In this document: positions 59,798 through 64,000 of the stretch, one piece after another
How positions within the stretch are numbered: the stretch's first letter is position 1
Layout: each line of letters begins with the position of its first letter
NCBI RefSeq assembly: GCF_030866765.1
Contig: NZ_CP133017.1
Coordinates: forward strand, 5,360,501-5,424,500
DNA: 64,000 nt
Source: Paenibacillus silvisoli
Lineage (GTDB): Bacteria > Bacillota > Bacilli > Paenibacillales > Paenibacillaceae
Reading direction: 5' to 3'
Notes under the pieces: model-generated
Database searches by the model: none
What the model saw: the letters and a program-made list of their open reading frames with translations, nothing else
What the model was told of the DNA's origin: nothing
Position numbers and translations under genes: made by a program

Positions 59798-60286
59798 TTA
59801 AACCAGCAGCCTTTGATAGCGTACTTGGATCAAATCCGCGCCTCTATGGATGACTCTCTCTGTTCCGTCGCTCGCAAATCCTTGCTTTTCGTAGAATCGG
59901 ATCGCGGGCTGGTTGTCGCCGAGCACCCAAAGGACGGCTTTCGAACAGCCCTGCGATCGCAGCTGCTCAATTCCCCAGTCCAGCGCCTGCTTCCCAAGCC
60001 CGGCGCCTCGGAAACGGCGAAGGAGGTAGATGGCCGAAATTTCGCCGACATCCTGAGCGGCCTGCAGCGTCATGCAGCCTGCGGCCGTTTGATCTTGTAG
60101 AATAATGGCTATCTGCTCTGTCCCTTGCAAAATCGCGCTCCGAAAATAGTGCTCCCTCGCGGCCGGCGTTACGAGCTCCAAATAGTCGTCCGGCATCAGG
60201 CCGCGGTATGTATCCCGGTACGCTTCGGCATGGACAGTGCCTATCGTCTGGGCGTCTTCCAGTCGAGCCCAGCGAATTTCGGTCAT
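59798..60286 (-). CDS. GNAT-family N-acetyltransferase
   Basis: A 162-residue acetyltransferase. Acetyl-CoA-binding motif A reads LLRRFRGAGLGKQALDWGI (about residues 88-106; R-x-x-G-x-G pattern RGAGLG), motif B includes AVLWVLGDNQPAIRFYEKQGF. AGGAGCAC precedes ATG 60286. Substrate unknown; the nearest look is to RimI/YhbS-like members in Bacilli. Single gene. Confidence 0.9.
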   Translation of the reverse strand: MTEIRWARLEDAQTIGTVHAEAYRDTYRGLMPDDYLELVTPAAREHYFRSAILQGTEQIAIILQDQTAAGCMTLQAAQDVGEISAIYLLRRFRGAGLGKQALDWGIEQLRSQGCSKAVLWVLGDNQPAIRFYEKQGFASDGTERVIHRGADLIQVRYQRLLV

Positions 60287-60356
60287 AGGAAGTGCTCCTC
60301 AGCGTCTAATCATCGTTTTTCCGGACAATTACCATTCTAACCGTCCTATTTGACCG

Positions 60357-62792
60357 TTACAATACGATCACATTTTTGATCTCCCCCGGCTCAAAGACAA
60401 GCTCTACCGTCGCGATCCCCGAAGCCTCGTCATACTGCGTTTCGGCCGGATGCCCTTCAATCGCGACGTCCGGTTTCGTCGCTGCCGAGATTTTGAGCCT
60501 GCACGTGCCGATCCCGCTCAGCTTCGCCTTGATCGTTCCTTCCTCGCAATCGATCGCGAGAAGCTCGATCCCGTAGCCGTATTTGATGCAGGCCTGCATA
60601 GGCCGATGCTGGACCCGGTTCACTTGCACTTTAATGCGCTTGCGCTTGCGGCGTTTCCCCTCGGCGATGACCGGCAGCTTGTGCGTGCCTTTGATCTCGT
60701 TCCCGTTCACGACGATGGAGGCAATATACGGCCCGCTTCCCTTCATCTCGAAATCGTAGATTTGTCCCTTGTAATGAAAATTGCGCAGCGCCATCTCTTC
60801 TCCCGAGTAAGGGAAGAACGTAATTCCGCCGGCGTCGGCATCCATGCCGAACACGCCGTGAATGGCCGCTTGATACCAGCCTCTCATGCTGTATCCGTAC
60901 CAAAGGCCGCTGATCGTGTTCCATCTGTCCAGCTCCGGGCGGCTTGTTTCGACGTAGCAGGAAATGCCTTCCGGGCACAGCAGCATCTCGGACCAGTAGC
61001 TGATCCAGCCGATCCACTTCTCGATCAAATCTTTGCGGTCGTGCTCGTTCGCCAGACGCATGAAATATTCGCCGGTCACCGGCCACCAGCAATGCAGCTG
61101 GTTCGCATCCTGATCGTACGCGTCCGACCACGCCGGAATTTCCCGCAAGCCGGCTTCGCTGACGATATGCTTGTCGAAGAATTCGAGGCTGGCCGCAGAG
61201 ACGGGCTCCATCAGCTCGCGGCAATAGTTGTTCTCCCATTTGACCGAATTGGAGTTGAACGACGGCCTCTTCTCCAACGTAACCGAATCCACCGAGCTCA
61301 CGATGTAGCCCTTCTCCCGATCGAAGAACAGCTCCAGAAAATTCTCTTCGATCCGGCGAATCGTGCCGCGAGCCTCTTCCGCCGTTTGCCGGTCGCCGGC
61401 GAGGACGGCCAAATACTCCATCGATCTGGCGGCGCAATAGAAGATCGTGTTATTCAAGCCGCTCAAATCCTGCCCCGTTTCCTTCATGAAGATCGGAAAA
61501 TCCGGATACATCGAAGGCCCCTCGCATAATCCGGTCCCGCTCCGTTCGAGCATCAGCGTTTTATCGAACAGCCATTTGGCGAAAGGGTAAATTTCCCGAA
61601 CGAGCTCCGCATCCCCCGTCGCCGAATAGTACAGCTGCAGCAGCGTAATGTACATGCCCTGGGATGGCAGCGCGCAGCCGATCAGGAACCGCATGTCGTT
61701 GCTGAGCGCGAGGGCAAGCCCCAGCTCGCCGTCGGCCGTCTCCTTGTAAAATCGCAGCATGTCCCGCAAATGCCCGGTATCGTTCCAATACGAGGTCGCG
61801 AAGCTGGCCGTTATGCCGTCCCAGCACCAGACCCAGGCGTACGAATTCGCTTTGATCGCCCCGGGACGATCGGTTACCTTGAGCGATTCATGGCAGACCG
61901 GGATGAGACTCAAATAGTCGTTCAGCTTTTTATACGGACTGATCAGTTTCGGCGAAAGCGCGGCAGCCCTCGCATATCTGGCGTATTGCTGCTCCACCTT
62001 CTCTTCCAGCCTTCCGATAAGCGCCGTCATTCGCTCGTGTAGCCCCGACTCATCGGGGTGAAAGGAAACGACGAAGCTGTATGTCGTCCCCGGCTCGAGA
62101 ATCGGACTTCGCAGCATATGCTTGGCATTCAGCGGCGTTCTGCGATAGTGAACGTCAAAATCCGCTCCAATTCCTATACGCAGCTCGCAGCCCTCATACG
62201 GACGCTCTTCCGTCCGGTAATGATTGGTGTCGTACTCGCGTTCCTCCGAAGCCCGAACGACGCCTTTCACCGTTTCCCGGAAGCCGCCGAGCAGGCGATT
62301 GCCGGCTTGCTCGAACTGCCATTCCTCCCACTTCCGATCCACGCCCATATCGCAAAACCGGATGTCCTCGGCATCCAGCGGCGTTAAACCGAATGTGTTA
62401 TAGAACTCCAGCTTGAATACCGTGCCCGGAGGCATATTCGCGGGCGTTTGGATTTGAAAAACGATGGATTCGTCGACTGCCATAACCTTGTGTCTGACGA
62501 CGGCGTCAAAATAGCGCCAATCCGCTTCGATGCTGAACGGCCAAATCCCGGTATTCGTAAATTCTGGCTTGTAGTTGAGCTTATCCCTTTCCAAATAGAA
62601 CCGGAAGCCGTCCCAAAGCTTCTTCAGGAAGACGTTGCCGTTCCCTTTCGCCTGCGCCGGATTTTTAAAGTCCACCTGTTCGACGCCCGACTCGTCGTAC
62701 CTAAAGCTTAGCCGTCCGTCGACGATGAAGCGTGGCGCGCATGGAATCCCCTGCTTGCTGCGAATGACGCCGTTCTTAACCGTATACTTCAT
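60357..62792 (-). CDS. Six-hairpin glycosidase-like protein
   Basis: An 811-residue cytosolic protein. An N-terminal beta-sandwich (about 1-250) is followed by an (alpha/alpha) barrel (about 270-660) with SYAWVWCWDGITASFATSYW, a C-W-D-G pattern near residue 310-325 that supplies a candidate catalytic Asp, and NTISGLWYGYSMRGWYQAAI near 622-641. A C-terminal beta domain ends ATVELVFEPGEIKNVIVL. This layout fits GH63/GH78/GH37-like hydrolases; specificity cannot be told. AGGAGG lies 12 bases before ATG 62792. It follows the DUF4038 gene by 17 bases. Confidence 0.75.
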   Translation of the reverse strand: MKYTVKNGVIRSKQGIPCAPRFIVDGRLSFRYDESGVEQVDFKNPAQAKGNGNVFLKKLWDGFRFYLERDKLNYKPEFTNTGIWPFSIEADWRYFDAVVRHKVMAVDESIVFQIQTPANMPPGTVFKLEFYNTFGLTPLDAEDIRFCDMGVDRKWEEWQFEQAGNRLLGGFRETVKGVVRASEEREYDTNHYRTEERPYEGCELRIGIGADFDVHYRRTPLNAKHMLRSPILEPGTTYSFVVSFHPDESGLHERMTALIGRLEEKVEQQYARYARAAALSPKLISPYKKLNDYLSLIPVCHESLKVTDRPGAIKANSYAWVWCWDGITASFATSYWNDTGHLRDMLRFYKETADGELGLALALSNDMRFLIGCALPSQGMYITLLQLYYSATGDAELVREIYPFAKWLFDKTLMLERSGTGLCEGPSMYPDFPIFMKETGQDLSGLNNTIFYCAARSMEYLAVLAGDRQTAEEARGTIRRIEENFLELFFDREKGYIVSSVDSVTLEKRPSFNSNSVKWENNYCRELMEPVSAASLEFFDKHIVSEAGLREIPAWSDAYDQDANQLHCWWPVTGEYFMRLANEHDRKDLIEKWIGWISYWSEMLLCPEGISCYVETSRPELDRWNTISGLWYGYSMRGWYQAAIHGVFGMDADAGGITFFPYSGEEMALRNFHYKGQIYDFEMKGSGPYIASIVVNGNEIKGTHKLPVIAEGKRRKRKRIKVQVNRVQHRPMQACIKYGYGIELLAIDCEEGTIKAKLSGIGTCRLKISAATKPDVAIEGHPAETQYDEASGIATVELVFEPGEIKNVIVL

Positions 62793-62809
62793 GTGAGCGC
62801 AAGCACCTC

Positions 62810-64000
62810 CTAGGATTGAGAGTAAATGACTAGCAGCGCATCCTGCTCGAACGGAGGGCTTACGGCCAGCTTGCTGCCGCTAATCGGCGTCGCGACGGGG
62901 GTCTGCTCCCCGCTCTCCGGATTCCACCAGTAGACGTCCGCATTCGCATAGAAACGGGATACGTCGAGCTCGATCGTTGCCTTCTCAGACAAATAGGCCA
63001 GCAGCAACCGGCCGTCGTCCGCGGCGGCAACATTGATGGACGCCTGCGATTCCGGGTCCCGGTTCAACAGCAGCTCCTGCGCGGGTTTTAAGTCCTGCCA
63101 CGGCAGCGCCGTCAGCAGCCGTTTCATCCGGACCACATCCTGCGCGCCTTGCAGCTTCAACGCTTCTTGCCAAGGGAGCACTTGCTCCGGCGTGCGCGTC
63201 CGGCTGTAATCGCCTTTCCTCGCCCAGTTCCATATGCCTTCCGCTCCATACGTCAGCCCCGCCAAAGAGCCGGCAAGCACGCTACTCCAGCAAGCGCGCC
63301 TCACGCCGAGCCGCAGGACGGGGGCTTCTCTTCCGCAATCGGGATGCCATTCGTAACAAGGCTCCGCGTTCAGTACCGGCTTCGGAGGGTTTTTGTCCCA
63401 TTCTTCGCGCACGAGCGCGGGAGGCCGGTGATGGTTGTTTCCATGTCCGGTCTGCACCATATTAAAATCCAGCCATTCGGCATGATGGTACGTATCGCCG
63501 GACTTGACGACCGGATGCGTCGTAATCAGCCTGCCGTACGGTTCGGCCTCTTTCACGGTCTTGCCCACGGCATCATAAAATTCCGCAATGCCGTCGCCGA
63601 CGTAATCGTCGTCTCCGCTGATGATCCACACCACGTTCAGATCCCGCATTTTCCGGACCAAATAGCGACTATATGCGGTCGCCTGCCGGACGGTCATGCC
63701 CGGGTGATCCGGCGGAATGACCGTTGGCCGCGAGCCCGGCACATGCTCGAACCAAACCACGATGAGCGCGACGAGCATTCCCTTGCCGTTCGCGTATTCA
63801 ACCATGCGGGACAACGTATCGAAGTAGGCTTCGTCGATTTCATCGTAATTCCACCTGAAAATTCTGCCGTCTTCGCTTGTCTCCTCCAACAGCGAGAAGG
63901 GCTTGCGCCCTTGAAAAATCGGCTGATACGCGTCATGCTGAGGCAGCGCGTTCATTTGGATCACGTTAAACCCTTGACGGGCTCTCTCATCCACATATTC
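62810..64000 (-). CDS. DUF4038 (apiosidase-like) glycoside hydrolase, 5' end outside window
   Basis: At least 396 residues; the frame is open to base 64000. It begins in the barrel at QGFNVIQMNAL and contains RDLNVVWIISGDDDYVGDGI, VLNAEPCYEWHP and LAGSLAGLTYGAEGIWNWAR, the conserved strands of the DUF4038 (GH140-type) TIM barrel. The C-terminal 90 residues form the small beta domain that usually follows DUF4038 (VYWWNPESGEQT). GH140 enzymes release apiose from rhamnogalacturonan II side chains, but the family is broad. It forms an operon with the six-hairpin gene. Confidence 0.82.
   Translation of the reverse strand, partial: EYVDERARQGFNVIQMNALPQHDAYQPIFQGRKPFSLLEETSEDGRIFRWNYDEIDEAYFDTLSRMVEYANGKGMLVALIVVWFEHVPGSRPTVIPPDHPGMTVRQATAYSRYLVRKMRDLNVVWIISGDDDYVGDGIAEFYDAVGKTVKEAEPYGRLITTHPVVKSGDTYHHAEWLDFNMVQTGHGNNHHRPPALVREEWDKNPPKPVLNAEPCYEWHPDCGREAPVLRLGVRRACWSSVLAGSLAGLTYGAEGIWNWARKGDYSRTRTPEQVLPWQEALKLQGAQDVVRMKRLLTALPWQDLKPAQELLLNRDPESQASINVAAADDGRLLLAYLSEKATIELDVSRFYANADVYWWNPESGEQTPVATPISGSKLAVSPPFEQDALLVIYSQS

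Overview
The window looks like chromosome of a Paenibacillus-type Firmicute (Paenibacillaceae; order Bacillales). The evidence is the protein repertoire: lipoprotein solute-binding proteins with MalF/MalG or LplB/LplC-type permeases but no local ATPase, YesM/YesN-type two-component systems with AraC-type regulators, DUF5696, DUF5316, DUF2294/MpsC, CD3324-type HTH and Spo0B-type kinases. Strong AGGAGG ribosome sites and frequent TTG and GTG starts agree. No rRNA, tRNA, CRISPR array, phage or insertion sequence was recognised.

Layout. (1) 1-12.3 kb is a comparatively AT-rich stretch of small, mostly minus-strand genes: a partial acetamidase/formamidase, msrA, small membrane proteins and lipoproteins, an S51 peptidase, a methyltransferase operon, a HicB-like protein, an RDD protein, an APH-fold kinase, an HD-GYP protein and an SDR. 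The gaps are studded with copies of a short modular repeat (arm A, GC-rich stem, arm B). (2) 12.3-16.6 kb holds a PAS-PAS histidine kinase, two tandem DUF2294/MpsC paralogues with duplicated non-coding cassettes, and another APH-fold kinase. (3) 16.6-36.2 kb is one large minus-strand carbohydrate locus: YesN/YesM regulators, three solute-binding proteins (one a 993-residue fusion), two permease pairs, an NHL-repeat protein, a YIP1-family membrane protein, a DUF5696 protein and a heparinase II/III-like lyase. (4) 36.5-47.9 kb holds a membrane protein, a decayed methyltransferase, and a second transport operon (solute-binding protein, two permeases, SDR, galactonate dehydratase DgoD) divergent from its own YesM/YesN pair. 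(5) 48-58 kb holds a Bax-inhibitor-1 protein, an orphan Spo0B-type kinase, a DeoR-family remnant, and a third transport operon (LplB, LplC, solute-binding protein, RspA/ManD-type enolase, NAD-dependent epimerase/dehydrogenase). (6) 58-64 kb holds a CD3324-type HTH protein, a degenerate APH-fold protein, a CAP-domain fragment, a GNAT acetyltransferase and two glycoside-hydrolase-like proteins, the last running off the window.

How the parts may work together: the three transport loci fit uptake of oligosaccharides, probably acidic or uronate-containing ones. A lyase (heparinase-like), oxidation (SDRs) and acid-sugar dehydration (DgoD, RspA/ManD type) are encoded beside the importers. All three importers lack an ATPase and probably share an MsmX-type ATPase encoded elsewhere. 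Candidate cre (CcpA) sites precede each of the three transport operons. A hairpin follows each solute-binding-protein gene except the 993-residue fusion.

Most worth a second look: a 186-bp non-coding element of four units (two forward, two reverse), present four times with nearly fixed spacing and compensating arm changes; the NHL/YIP1/DUF5696/fused-binding-protein module of the large locus; and the duplicated leader-like cassettes around the DUF2294 genes.
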